Source of the DNA: Symsagittifera roscoffensis
Taxonomy: Eukaryota; Xenacoelomorpha; Acoela; Convolutidae
NCBI RefSeq assembly: GCF_963678635.1
Contig: NC_087069.1
Location: forward strand, 11,307,206-11,371,205
Length of the DNA: 64,000 bases
Direction: 5' to 3'
The translations under genes and the position numbers were made by a program. Positions 19,104 through 30,183 of the stretch are shown here, piece after piece. Position 1 is the stretch's first letter, and each line of letters opens with the position of its first letter. Under the pieces are notes generated by a model. The model did not search any database. It was not told where the DNA came from and saw only the letters and a program-made list of their open reading frames with translations.

Positions 19104-20977
19104 ATTTATCAGGACCACAAGTTAGAGACACAAAATATACTATCAACCAAGTTTTTAACCTTCGCGACCCACTTGATACAATCCCTTTATCAAAAACAGA
19201 AATTGACAATAATTTTTTACCACCAACAGAAAAAATCACACTCGAACTTTTAAAACGATATCAAAATTTAGACCCAGTAATAAGACAACTCAAATCATGG
19301 CACAAATATAAAACAAAACCAGCAAAAGCTGATACTACAATTTTAGGAAACAAAACACTTCTTCGCTATTTCCGAAAATTTAATAACACAACAATAAATG
19401 AAAACACAGATCTTCTAGAATATCAACTAGATGATTTTAAAGTCCCCTGTCTTCCCTTAAGTATGATATTACTAGCATTCAATATCACTCATACACAAAA
19501 TACAAAAGGACACTCCGGATCAGAAAAAACATTTTCAAATTTTACACAAAATTTTTACTTTCCAAACGCTCCAATTTCGATAACATTTTTATGCAATGAT
19601 TGTATAATATGTCAACTAAACAAACCTTACCCAAATCAGAAACAAATAGCACATAAACAAGATTTTAAAGGACAAAGTCTATACTTTAATCACAGAATAT
19701 CATTTGACACAAAAGGACCAATTTCCCCATCCTCAGAAGGAAACTCATACATTATGGTCATTGTTGACGCATTTACACATTATGTAGCACTCAACCCAGT
19801 ACCACATTGTAATGCTTATTACGCTTACACAACACTCTACGAACATTGGATAGCAAAATTTGGATTACCAGAAATTCTAGTAACAGACAACGGTACGGAA
19901 TTCATTAATAATGAAATAATCACACTATGTCACCTGTACAACATAAAACATAAACCACGTACATCTCATGCACCTTGGACAAATGGATTAGTCGAAGGTA
20001 TGAATCGTTCTTTACAGGAATACCTTAGATGTATCATAAATGGAAATGATACAAAATACACAGAATGGTCAACAGATGTAAAATTATTCCCATTAGCATA
20101 CAATTCACAAATAACGACAACCTTAGGAATGTCACCATACGAAATGGTTTTTAACCAAAAACCAAGAAAACCAATAATGTTCACAGCTAATGCACATAAA
20201 AATACACAAGGACATTGCAAACCGACTAAAGATTCAATATGCTATAACCTACCATTACATACACATGATGAAGATCATTTTCATCACCCACAAATTCTCA
20301 AATTAGCCTCCGGTACACACACCGAATGGATTTTAAACAGAGATAAAAAGTATAACGAAATCTACCAAAAAGTAACAAAGAAATTGTTACAACGACAAAA
20401 TATTAATCACCAAATTAATCAACGATTTACGCCAGCCACCGATTTAAAAATAGGAACATTTGTTTTAATACCAAAATTTCAAACACAAAAAGGAATCTCT
20501 AAAAAACTGCAACCACTTAGAAAAGGACCCTACCAAATAATTGATAAACCAACTGAAGTCACATATAAACTTATAGACACAACAAAAAAAGAAATTGTTC
20601 AACACAGAAACAATCTATTACCTTATCATCCGAAAGAATACGCTTTACGCGAACTAACTCAACTATATTCTTTCACTGGTTTAAAAGTTATTCAAAATAA
20701 CACACAAATAGAGCCAGTATTAAATGAAACTAATAAAAATCAACACACACAAATTCAACAACAAAACAGAATTCACAAAGACGTAAACACATTAGATTCA
20801 AATAATGCAACAAAAGAAAGAAAAAATAGAAAAATGATAGAAAAAATTTTGCCACAAGAACAGAAAGAAAAATCCACACATAGAGAATCATCAAGACTTA
20901 GAAATCAACCACGTAAAAACTATAAAACATTCATCCCACAATCTAAAATATTAAAGAAAGTTGAGTTTCAAAAATAA
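19104..20977 (+). CDS. pol: Integrase, catalytic residues intact
   Basis: Open in the -1 frame relative to RNase H, from the A run to a TAA at 20,977; the first ATG is 19,463. Counting from that ATG, an HHCC zinc-binding set (H10, H17, C47, C50) is followed by the DDE core: D82 in 'DTKG', D142 in 'TDNGTEF' and E178 in 'LVEG'. Exactly 35 residues lie between the last two. A GPY/F-type C-terminal module ('RKGPYQII') lies near residue 355, followed by a basic Gln/Asn-rich tail. Integrase joins element DNA to the chromosome. This is the best-preserved enzyme of the copy. Confidence 0.9.
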
Positions 20978-21587
20978 AATCAATTTCCTCTTCACACATT
21001 TTCACCTTCATATACATCTCAGACATTTTAACTTTCATATTTCCCAAATAACATGCTGAAATAAACACAAAGATTCTAGTTCAAAATCAACCAATAAGAT
21101 TCACTCAAAATCCACCACTTCCGAATCTCTAAATATCAACCTCCTAGCAGATAGACTTTAATCTCCAGGCATATCTGTAACTATAACTTTACAACCTCCA
21201 GGTCAAAAATAAGCAACTCGATAAATTTTGCCAACTAAAATAAATATCACGATAATATTCCAACCCTCCCCTATCTAATAACCCAAAGATCAACAATATT
21301 TTCCCAAATTTACCCTCCAAAACCCCCCAACCAAAAATGGCAAATTAGCCTAAAGAAAAAATGAACCATGATCATTTAGCCTAAAGTACAATTTTCTCAA
21401 AAATATCCCAGATTACCCACCAAATAAAAATAAAGTCCAGAAGACCTCCCGAGCACCATAAAATAAGCCTCCAACAATTTTTCAAGAAACTCAACCCACT
21501 TGTCAAAAAACCATTAAATAATCAGACCACACTTGAATATAGCCCAAGCAATTCAAAAAATATTCGACGAAGAAATCGTTTTCTCAA
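20978..21587. other. Gap after integrase
   Basis: C- and A-rich, without a convincing ORF. Several CCTCC/CCAAC strings recur. It may hold the splice acceptor for a subgenomic env message, but I cannot point to one site. Confidence 0.35.
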
Positions 21588-21848
21588 ATGCTTCTTTTCT
21601 CTACAGTTCTCTTCATAAAAAATCTACTCCTAAACCTTTTCTTCAAACTTTTTCTCATTTCTAAATTTTTCATCATACTTTGTATTGACATTTTTGAATT
21701 TTTCATAGTACTTCTAACAATTTTCTTTCACATAGCTTTGATTTTCTACACCCTATACGCCCTATATTCCCATTGTTCTCTACTCATTGACCACATATAC
21801 AGGTACGATAATTTCAAAACCAATTTAAATGATACAAACAATTTTTAG
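21588..21848 (+). CDS. Small hydrophobic ORF (86 residues)
   Basis: ATG-started and intact. Almost the whole peptide is hydrophobic (Leu, Ile, Phe), enough for two to three membrane helices, with a short polar tail after about residue 65. Its end overlaps the next ORF start by 20 bases, in a different frame. It could be a viroporin-like or other small membrane protein. The very T-rich composition means chance hydrophobicity cannot be excluded. Function unknown. Confidence 0.4.
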   Translation: MLLFSTVLFIKNLLLNLFFKLFLISKFFIILCIDIFEFFIVLLTIFFHIALIFYTLYALYSHCSLLIDHIYRYDNFKTNLNDTNNF

Positions 21849-23138
21849 TAGAACAGATATTTTTCTCCTATTCATAATCTTCCTCACATTTGTAACATCC
21901 CTAATTATGACAATATGTAAATGTCTAAAAAAGGCAATAGTAACATTCGCATTAGCCACGATTCTTTTGATTCTATTCATTGAAGAATGTTATAACAAAC
22001 ATAAATCTTCTCACTAAGTTGTTCAATATTGCAAACACACTTTCAAAATTGCTAACCAAACACCCCCAAATCAGTCTTCACCGACAACTTCCCAAGAAAA
22101 TCCAACAGTACCAACAACTACCCAAAACCCGCAAACATCCACACGAATTTCATTTCAAGATAAACCATACACTTTTGAACGACACGCTCCCTTATCTGAA
22201 CCCCTAGAACCAGTTCAAAGACAAGCATCACAAAGCCAACCAACATATAATTTATACCCTACACTTCAACAAGACTTAAATCGAATCCGACACATTAGCC
22301 AAAATCAAAACACAATCGAAGTATATAGACAGATCATTCATCCAAGAAGAAATAGAAATTTTCAAACTCCTAGAATTACCTTTAGTATACCCCAATCTCC
22401 AACTCCATCAATTTCAGAAAACTCTAGTATAACGCTCCCATATACACCAACGCTAACTCCCAACATTCACTCAGAACATTTAGGATCAACACCAACCTCA
22501 GCACAAATACGTGAAAACCCTTTTAACCAACCTAACACAAACGAACGTCTACCCCATTGGGCAACACAATCCTACTCACAAGGAGAACCTAACTTAGTCA
22601 ACGACCCAATAGATACTTCGTGAGAAACAACATTTTCATCTCTACCAGAAACACTATCACTTCCATCAACACCATCCCTAAGTCAAATTTCACCATCAAT
22701 TTTCCCTTTAAATATCTCACACGATATTGAAACTAGATATAGTGAATAACCTACAAATATTCCCCTCAGATTAGATTGGAATACATTTGTAGCACCACCT
22801 CCATTGTTAGGACTAATAACGAAAGCCACCGACTTCACAGTTGGGCACTTAATAGACTACAATATAGACAAGATATCCACGAAGATATCCGAGAACATAA
22901 CGTACAAATATTAAATCAAAACAGCCTTCAACTAAAGTTTGAAATTACAGTTAAACTCAATAATATCGTTCAACATCCTTATCCATTAAGCCCTTCAAAC
23001 ATTACAGCTCAAACACTACCACCACCATTTGTTACAACAGAAGTAATATATAAATACGATAGAATTACAAAAACTACAATCGGATATATAACATTTTATA
23101 ACCCATATTCAGGACTATCATACAAATGTATATTTTAA
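21829..23138 (+). pseudogene. Two-helix, proline-rich accessory membrane protein
   Basis: It starts at an ATG with two hydrophobic segments in the first 55 residues, then a polar tail. The same frame continues after TAA 22,015 as a long Pro/Ser/Thr/Gln-rich domain, past TGA 22,621 and TAA 22,747, to about 22,912. A frame change near 22,850 leads into the frame ending at TAA 23,136-23,138. About 437 codons in all. Preserved composition across the stops shows one formerly continuous gene. Its last 13 bases overlap the Env ATG. A membrane anchor plus a disordered proline-rich domain may suit assembly or interaction roles; no family recognised. Confidence 0.55.
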
Positions 23139-25710
23139 GGATATTAATATTTCTACACATCTTTTGTCTTATATTTTCCGAACAAATCCATCTCCTCGCA
23201 CAGGACCTCAAGACTTACTAGTAACACACTATGATTGTGAAGAAAACGAACAAAAAACATTACAAAGGTACGCAATAAATCAAGTATCACAATGCGAAAC
23301 AGAACCACAAGCTGTAGAAACTGCAAACATAATGGCAACACTATACTCAAAAGCCCGAGCAACAACAGTCACCGGATATAAATTTACAGCAACATTTTCC
23401 GAAAAGAAAGTACATTGCTCACAAGTTTCAAACGGAAATAAAAACAGATTTGACCACGAATCATTTTACCAAAGTAACATTGAAAGACTTTTACATCTCA
23501 ATCCCGATGATCGTAAAGTCGAATTACACAGGTTAATTCTCACAAATAACAAGCACTCAGGCAGACAAATAGTACACTTCCATGTCTTTAGCGATTCTGT
23601 ACACCAAGCAGAACTTGAACGCTATCAAGGACATATCAAATTAGACGACAAATACCCATTCAATGGCGCACACGGACGTTTAACTTATGACCCCGACGAT
23701 AAACATTGGATACCACACATTAGAATAAACGACCCCTCAAATTGTAAAGCAGATACAAAAAATAGATAATACCAAAAAATAATGTTTTTTGATTGGAAAA
23801 TACAACTCGAAAAAATACAACTCACACGAGATTTAGAAGATAACACAATGATCTATCAAGGAATTCGATTACCTTGCAAAAATGATCAAGGATATTGTGA
23901 TCCTACAACAAGAACCCAAGCAACAATTGTTTGGTTTCACGAAGATACATGCACAACATTTCAAGTAGCAAGAATACACGCTAGAAAGATAAAATTTCAT
24001 GAAAAATATTTAATTGAATCCATCCCATATAAACAAGTAAACACACTTCACAAAGGAAGTTATAATTTCAAAAATCTAAATAATATAGAAAACAAATTAA
24101 CACGTTTTCAAATCTACCAAGAAACAGAATTTGCATGTAAATACGCAAACCCACTCTACAAAACACAATACTCCGAAATACTTGTCGAATACGAACAAGG
24201 TTTTGATATGACCACTGGAAAACTCAAAGTAGATCCACACGCAACAGCAAAATATAAATACGACGGAAAACCCTACACCCCAGTTAATTTTCAAAAATCT
24301 ATCGGTCAACCAGGTGGAAAATTAACACCAATTGACAAAAAAGTACACGATTACAAGAACTACCACTTATGAACACAACATACTTTGGAAACATACAGAT
24401 ATGAAATTAGACTACACAAGTAGTAGAATTTTTCAAGTAATGTCACTCTCTGAATTAGAAACACTACATCAACTATGCGAGCTAGAACGAACACAAATAT
24501 TGCAATCACTCGCATTAGCAGTATTAAAAATACCCTATGCAGGATATTTATTATCAGAAAACAGATCAAACTTTCTTGATTACGAACGAAAAATTTTATG
24601 GTTTTATACTTGCACTAAAAAAGTATCACCATTATACGTTTTTGAAGACAAACGTTGCTGTAAAAGGATACCCATATTCTATAAAAACAAAGTACATTTT
24701 GTTGACACACTCTCAAAAAGAACATATTTTTGGGATACCGCAGTCCCATGTGGATCAGAAAATAGCCACAATGTAGTACACTAAATCCAGACGAAGATAA
24801 ATACTATCTATTAACACCATACCCTACATTAATGCAACCACTCAAAAAGTTTTCACCAGAAAGCATAAGAGCCATTGCTCGAAACCCCAATATAGATCTA
24901 CAATCCATTGGAATTTATTCTAAATCTGATATACAACACCATATTAGAACACAACAATTCCAAGAACTACTCACAAAAATGGACACTATACAAAGACAAT
25001 CAATTGATCAAAATTTAAGAAAACTTGCAGAAACCGCAGGATTTGCAGACATATACACTCAAGATTACAGCGGATATTTTAAATATATTAAAGATTATAT
25101 AAATTTAAACGGCGAAAAATACAGACCACAAGATATTTCACCCATAAATATTTTCAGTTTTGTAACCCTAAAGAACGAAACACTCGCTTTTCTAGGATGG
25201 CCCTACTACATCTTAGAACGATTGACTATCTTATACGCTATGTTTAACTTTATAGGATTTCTTTTCTCACTACTGAAAGGAATCTATAATACATGCGCTA
25301 TACACACACAAGTCAACCGCCAAGCAAGTGTAGCACGCATATTATTTGCAGGATTTTTTGGAATATTTTCATCATCCATAAACAAAATACTTCTAGACGC
25401 GCAAATCAAAGAATATAATACAAAACTAGCCACAAGACCAAATACATATGACGAAGAACACAATAACGTAGATACAACACCTACAGCACCACAAGTTCCA
25501 GCCCTACCACAAAATCATCCCTTATCCCTAATTCCCAGAAATTTTCGAAATTTAGCAATCACAAATAATCCCAATTTTCGACCACATTCAATACACAGCC
25601 CTATCCAACATATAACGACAAATCATTTACAAAATGATAGTACATACGAACAAATTATAGAACAAACCCACACCACCACTTTTCAATCTCAAAATAATCA
25701 TTTTTTTTAG
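23126..25710 (+). pseudogene. env: Env-like membrane glycoprotein gene, broken
   Basis: The ATG at 23,126 opens with a typical signal peptide (short N-region, 14-residue hydrophobic core, small residue before Glu-Gln). The frame then changes near 23,200. Further breaks are a TAA at 23,767, a shift near 24,365 and another near 24,780; the rest is open to TAG 25,710. Cys residues are spread through the ectodomain. Two hydrophobic segments near 25,186-25,278 and 25,325-25,381 would anchor it, followed by a polar C-terminal tail of about 110 residues. Position after integrase, signal peptide and anchor all indicate a retroviral-type envelope. From general resemblance I suspect kinship with glycoproteins of arthropod negative-strand RNA viruses (chuvirus-like), at low confidence. 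Confidence 0.72.
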
Positions 25711-25716
25711 CACACG

Positions 25717-27528
25717 ATGAGCCGACAACTTGGATCCCTCCACCGTTCAAATTCCCACCCAGCAAATCTCCAAAATCCAGTTCCCATTATACCACTTTTC
25801 GCTTTTCCCCCACCTGATTTTGTAATTAACATACCATCCAGCACGAGTTCAGACACTAACTCAGACGCTTCAGTTTTTCGCACAATTTCACAATTCAATA
25901 ATTCAGACCTTGAAACTCCCGACGAATTCGCCAACTCCGAACCCTCTCCTTCCATTTATTCCCAAATCAACCCCTCTACTTTTTCACAACCCCCTTTCCG
26001 ACCCATCAATGTCAGTCAACCACTACCATCCCTTTCCACTCCCTCTTATGCATCCCAAGTTACCCCAACGTATAGTTCATCCCCTTCAAACCGTTCAGCT
26101 AACAATTCCCCAGATATTCAACAAATTTCCCCAGAACTAGATAATTATATAACACTCCAACAACAAATGATCCATCCACACACCCTTACCATAAATCACC
26201 TATCCTCCATGACAACATCATCCGGCCCACCAACACCAACACCACTATCTGACTATACCCAATCTTTAACACAATCATCCACCTCCACAGAATCATCAAC
26301 TAGCACTAACAGAGCTTATCGCACTTTCAAAAGAAAATTCTCAAATCATCCCTTCACAACTAAACCAGGCACAGCTAAGGAATATATTGATCACCCGAAA
26401 TATAAAAATACCAACCAATTTCTACAAACTAACCTACCATCATTCCCTCAGTACACCTTAAATACACCTACCACTAATGACGACATCACGAATTTTGTTG
26501 ACGAATATGCCTTAATGCCAACACTTCATTGGACATCATACTATCACTATACTAACCCCCTTTACTTACCACTATATAATACCACAACTGATAACGAACA
26601 ATGTAAAAATATGCTATACAGACTAACAACAGCACTAACACTACAACAATTCACATACATAGGATTCAAAAAGTTATTAAAAGAATACACCGCACCCCGC
26701 GCTAACGACTTCACTATTGAATATTACGATCACAACATCATACGACCTAACAAAGACCTCTTTTTAGATGATGACCGCTTTGCTAACCCACAACTAACGG
26801 AAAAATTCTTCATCTCAACACCATATATATTTACACTTAATATTTTTGATAAAAAAACACGACCACATCATTTCAGAAGCCCTCATTAATACACAAGCCT
26901 ATCAAAGCTTCCAAGATAAATTTGATTTATTCACACTAACCTTTCACTTCCTTACACCGCAGGAACGAGATCTGCACTGCTCCCCCCACGATATTATGTT
27001 ACGCAATAAACAAACACATACTTATACATATTATCGTTTTATTCAAAATCACTTCCATCTACACACACCTTCATGACAACCCCACCACCGTTTTCAATTC
27101 ATTAACTCAAAATACACATCACCGTTTTTCCTTAACTTCACTTATTGTATCAAAAATACTAACCTTCACGGCATCCTCCGTAACTACGATCCCGTCCACC
27201 AAATGTATATATTTTGCCCCATCATCAATGCTTTCCAGGACGAAGAATCCCGACCCTTCCTCATCCCGCACGAATTCCTACAACCCATCGAAATCCCAAT
27301 CCTTGAATTAATACATAACACTAAATATAACCACAAACTTTATAACTTATCCAAAACACACCTCATGAATTTGCAGTCGGCACCGAAGAACTAAATATCA
27401 TCAAAGCACTTCAATTGCTTTGGCCACTGCTCGAAACTAAAAATATCATTCGTATACTAGCTAAATTACTAATATCATCAGAACTAATTCAAGACCTCTT
27501 TCCCCACGGCTTTTTCCCTGAAGATTAA
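25717..27528 (+). pseudogene. Post-Env ORF of unknown function, broken
   Basis: It starts six bases after the Env stop. The first 210 or so codons are Ser/Pro/Thr-rich and probably disordered. The following part, from about 26,350, looks folded, with many aromatic and charged residues. The coding signal shifts frame near 26,850, crosses a TGA at 27,074, shifts again near 27,360 and ends at TAA 27,526-27,528. About 604 codons in total. The end is a Leu/Ile-rich helical stretch. No motif recognised. A large gene downstream of env is not usual in Ty3/Gypsy elements; it may be an accessory or captured gene. Confidence 0.55.
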
Positions 27529-28690
27529 GATAAGTATATTTAAAACTATATTCACTAATAAATATGAAGTTACTAACCATTCTTGATAATGTTTCATTTC
27601 ATTTTTCTAGCCCTCTCACCACCATCATCTACAAAATGAAAAAAGACAAAAAAAAAATAGAAAACTTTTAGAAACTAGAATTCATCAAACTTATTTGCTA
27701 AAACAATTTTGATAAAACAATTCCCATAATCTAAACTCTTCGCACTACATAATGTCTTAAAATTCATAAAAATGTAATAAATTAATCTATAAATTTTCCC
27801 CCACCAAGCAGTAAACTTACATACGATGAAAATTTATAACTTCAAATTCCCCCAAATGTAGTAAAATTCAAAATTCAAGCAGTAAATTTATAAATTGTTA
27901 AAGCAGTACTAACCTTTTCTTTCATTCGCACAAGAATTCTATCCAAACTGGCACAGCTCGCCCACGAAGAATTGTTTAAAATAATGATTTTGTGTTCCAA
28001 GTTTTCAAGAACAACAACTCTCACTAATGATAACAAGTTTCCAACTTTCCTTTAACCCGGTTGGAATGGAATTATACACTATACTAAACTAACCAACGCA
28101 AATGACTAAACACCACAAATCATAAAATAACAGCATGAATAAGAAAAGAACACCAACGGTACCCAAACTGGATTAACCCATCTTAAAACTGGATAATTTA
28201 TTCTTTTGAAGACTATAACAAAGTCAACGAAAGAAATAATAAAACACAAAAAAGTCGAAAGACAAACCCATACCAAAAACAATTCTATTTTTGAAAAAGG
28301 ACGCAACCATAAACAACATAAGAAACCCAGAAAAACCCACCATATAATGTTAACACAAAACAGGACCCCTCAAAGAAACAGCACGAAATCATACTCCCAC
28401 TCCTGGCCTAACCCACCAGAGAGGACGTCCTGAGCATGCTCTATAGCCGGCCTAACCCACCGCGCTACACCACGCTTTGTGACCACACTTTTATTTTTAA
28501 TAAGAGGTACTCAAGGGTGAGTAACTCTTCAAAATAACTGAACTAAAATAAAAAGCTTTTGTGAAAACAATTAACCAAAATCATAACTAAAAAACAATTA
28601 ACAAAAAATATAAAATGTAAATCAAAGTATGCAGTATATAGATCACACACAACAACAAAGACGAACATCCAAAGACTAGACGACCCTATC
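27529..28690. other. 3' region of the retroelement, part 1
   Basis: AT-rich with repeated AGCAGTAAA-type strings near 27,810-27,905. Basic open frames here start at non-ATG codons and look accidental. Near 28,400-28,480 two CCTAACCCACC boxes flank AGCATGCTCTATAGCCGG; see the rejected list. Confidence 0.35.
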
Positions 28691-29208
28691 ACGACCTGAA
28701 CAAGAATGGCTACCAATCACAACCGACATGCCGCACACAATCACAACTCAAAGGATTTAGAGTACGACTTGACTTCGCAGCAAAGGACTTCATTGAATCA
28801 GACCAATGACCACCTCGATGTTCAAGTATACGTACAGATCCGAGTAACAAGGCATCCCTTCCAAACACGAATTTCACGCCATTCCCAGACGAGGTTGATC
28901 ACAAACAACCCCCCACAAATGCAAGCAGAAATGACATAGCAGAGCATTTTGGATTCTGGAATCTAAAATGATTTCATTCATTGGGGATCACATCCGTTGT
29001 TGAGCGACAACAGAAGATTAACCTCATGTCCCTAACTTCAGCGTCCTGGACCTTCCTTAAGGCATTGGTTCTAGTCAAGGACCTCTCTTCTCCAGAAAAC
29101 GAGAAAAAAAAGAAAATGATGTTCGCCACATACCAACGTTCATCATCCATCCTTCAATTGCAGAAGAAAAGAGATAAAACTCAAAAAGTTCTGTAAACCC
29201 CGAATGGG
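28691..29208 (+). other. 3' region, part 2, with different base composition
   Basis: Noticeably richer in G and C than the rest of the element. It contains an ATG-started 77-codon frame (28,706-28,939; His/Asn/Gln-rich) and another open frame at 28,981-29,196 rich in Lys/Ser. No domain recognised. A good polypurine tract is not adjacent to the 3' LTR. The nearest strong purine run is at about 29,096-29,118, some 90 bases upstream. The LTR is preceded directly by GAATGGG. Confidence 0.4.
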
Positions 29209-29617
29209 TGGAACCTAATCCAAACTACATTTTATTATTTATTACTTAGACATTTAATCACTGTAAAGTATTTAATATTAACCAATCACAATCCATCTAA
29301 CTAACTACCCACTTATTTGTAAGTGCTGAAATTACTTGTAATTTCAGCACCAGAGAGATTTGAATTTAACTTAGAAAATAGTTGACTCTTTCCGAGTACT
29401 TCAGCAGCCGCAACAATACCAGTATACTCTAGATCTATTGAGCCTAGCAGAGACTAGTTAAACACCCTGAGACTAGTAGTAATAAGAGTAAGATTAGGAT
29501 CGGTATTAGACTAAGAAGTTGCACGAATCTATCCGGCCGAAAATAAGATAGCGTGACGAGCAGACGGTGTACCCTATCCGAAATTACTCTATGAGCTAGA
29601 CCTCCATACCTAACTCA
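29209..29617 (+). repeat. 3' LTR
   Basis: 409 bp, differing from the 5' LTR at four positions by my reading. Begins TGGAACC, ends CTAACTCA, and is followed by the CAAG duplication. Confidence 0.92.
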
Positions 29618-30083
29618 CAAGTTCAAGTTTGATACAACATTTTTTTCAACATATACTGATGTAATGTGTTTTTTTTTGTTTTTTTTTTCTTTCACACAAA
29701 AAGTTTTCATGTTGAAAAACGGTTGAATTTTTTGTCATGTAAAGGTTTCATATTTTTGAAACTCGCGCTGAGAAACAAAAAAATGAATTAAATGAAAAAC
29801 CATCAACATGTTTGATCAAAGCTATTTAATCTTAACTGCACAATTTGACCATCTCAAATCAATTTTAATTATTATGAGCACGTAATCAACAGTATCAAAA
29901 AATTAATTGACCTACAACATCCGTTTTTTATCAGGTAATAATCTCAAGGTTACCAATTTTGTCAACACTTCCCCATTAACTACTCAACCAAATTCTTTTC
30001 ACAATTACCTACGATGTTCCCAGATAAAACAAAACCTGACAAAGTTTGTTATAAGCATTAAATACAGACCACCCACTTTGAAT
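29618..30083. other. AT-rich flank, nothing recognised
   Basis: No convincing exon or repeat boundary beyond the CAAG target duplication at its start. Confidence 0.4.
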
Positions 30084-30179
30084 GCGCTTTGATTTTCAGG
30101 TGTAAGCGTTTTGACGAAATCATGTAAGTCATGATTTACATGTTTGAACAAAACGGTTTACACCTGAAAATTAAAGCGC
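30084..30179. repeat. Roughly 96-base near-perfect hairpin
   Basis: Arms 30,084-30,113 and 30,149-30,179 pair over about 30 bases with two or three irregularities (outer GCGCTTT / AAAGCGC). Inside, CATGTAA and TTACATG can extend the stem. Size and shape suit either a foldback MITE or a small-RNA precursor. Confidence 0.6.
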
Positions 30180-30183
30180 GTTG

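Larger units (their letters stand above)
10661..29617 (+). mobile_element. Giant env-bearing Ty3/Gypsy-type LTR retroelement
   Basis: The element is 18,957 bp. LTRs of 409 bp begin TG and end CA, and CAAG lies on both sides (10,657-10,660 and 29,618-29,621). Domain order (capsid, zinc knuckle, protease, RT, RNase H, integrase) is that of Ty3/Gypsy. It also carries a basic ORF before Gag, two membrane ORFs and an Env-like gene after integrase, and an unknown ORF after Env. Typical family members are about 5-10 kb, so this is very large. Coding strand is strikingly A-rich and G-poor. The LTRs differ at four positions by my reading (10,773; 10,800; 10,917; 11,056 in 5' LTR coordinates), implying recent insertion. 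Pol, Env and most accessory ORFs are broken, so this copy is probably not autonomous. Confidence 0.92.

Noticed and set aside
23164-23166. Env start at 23,164
   Set aside because: That codon is TTG. An ATG at 23,126 in another frame opens with a proper signal peptide.
28396-28485. tRNA-like or tRNA-derived SINE promoter on the minus strand (TAGCGCGGTGGGTTAGGCC)
   Set aside because: It resembles an A box, but no matching B box (GTTCGA) follows at the right distance and no cloverleaf can be drawn.
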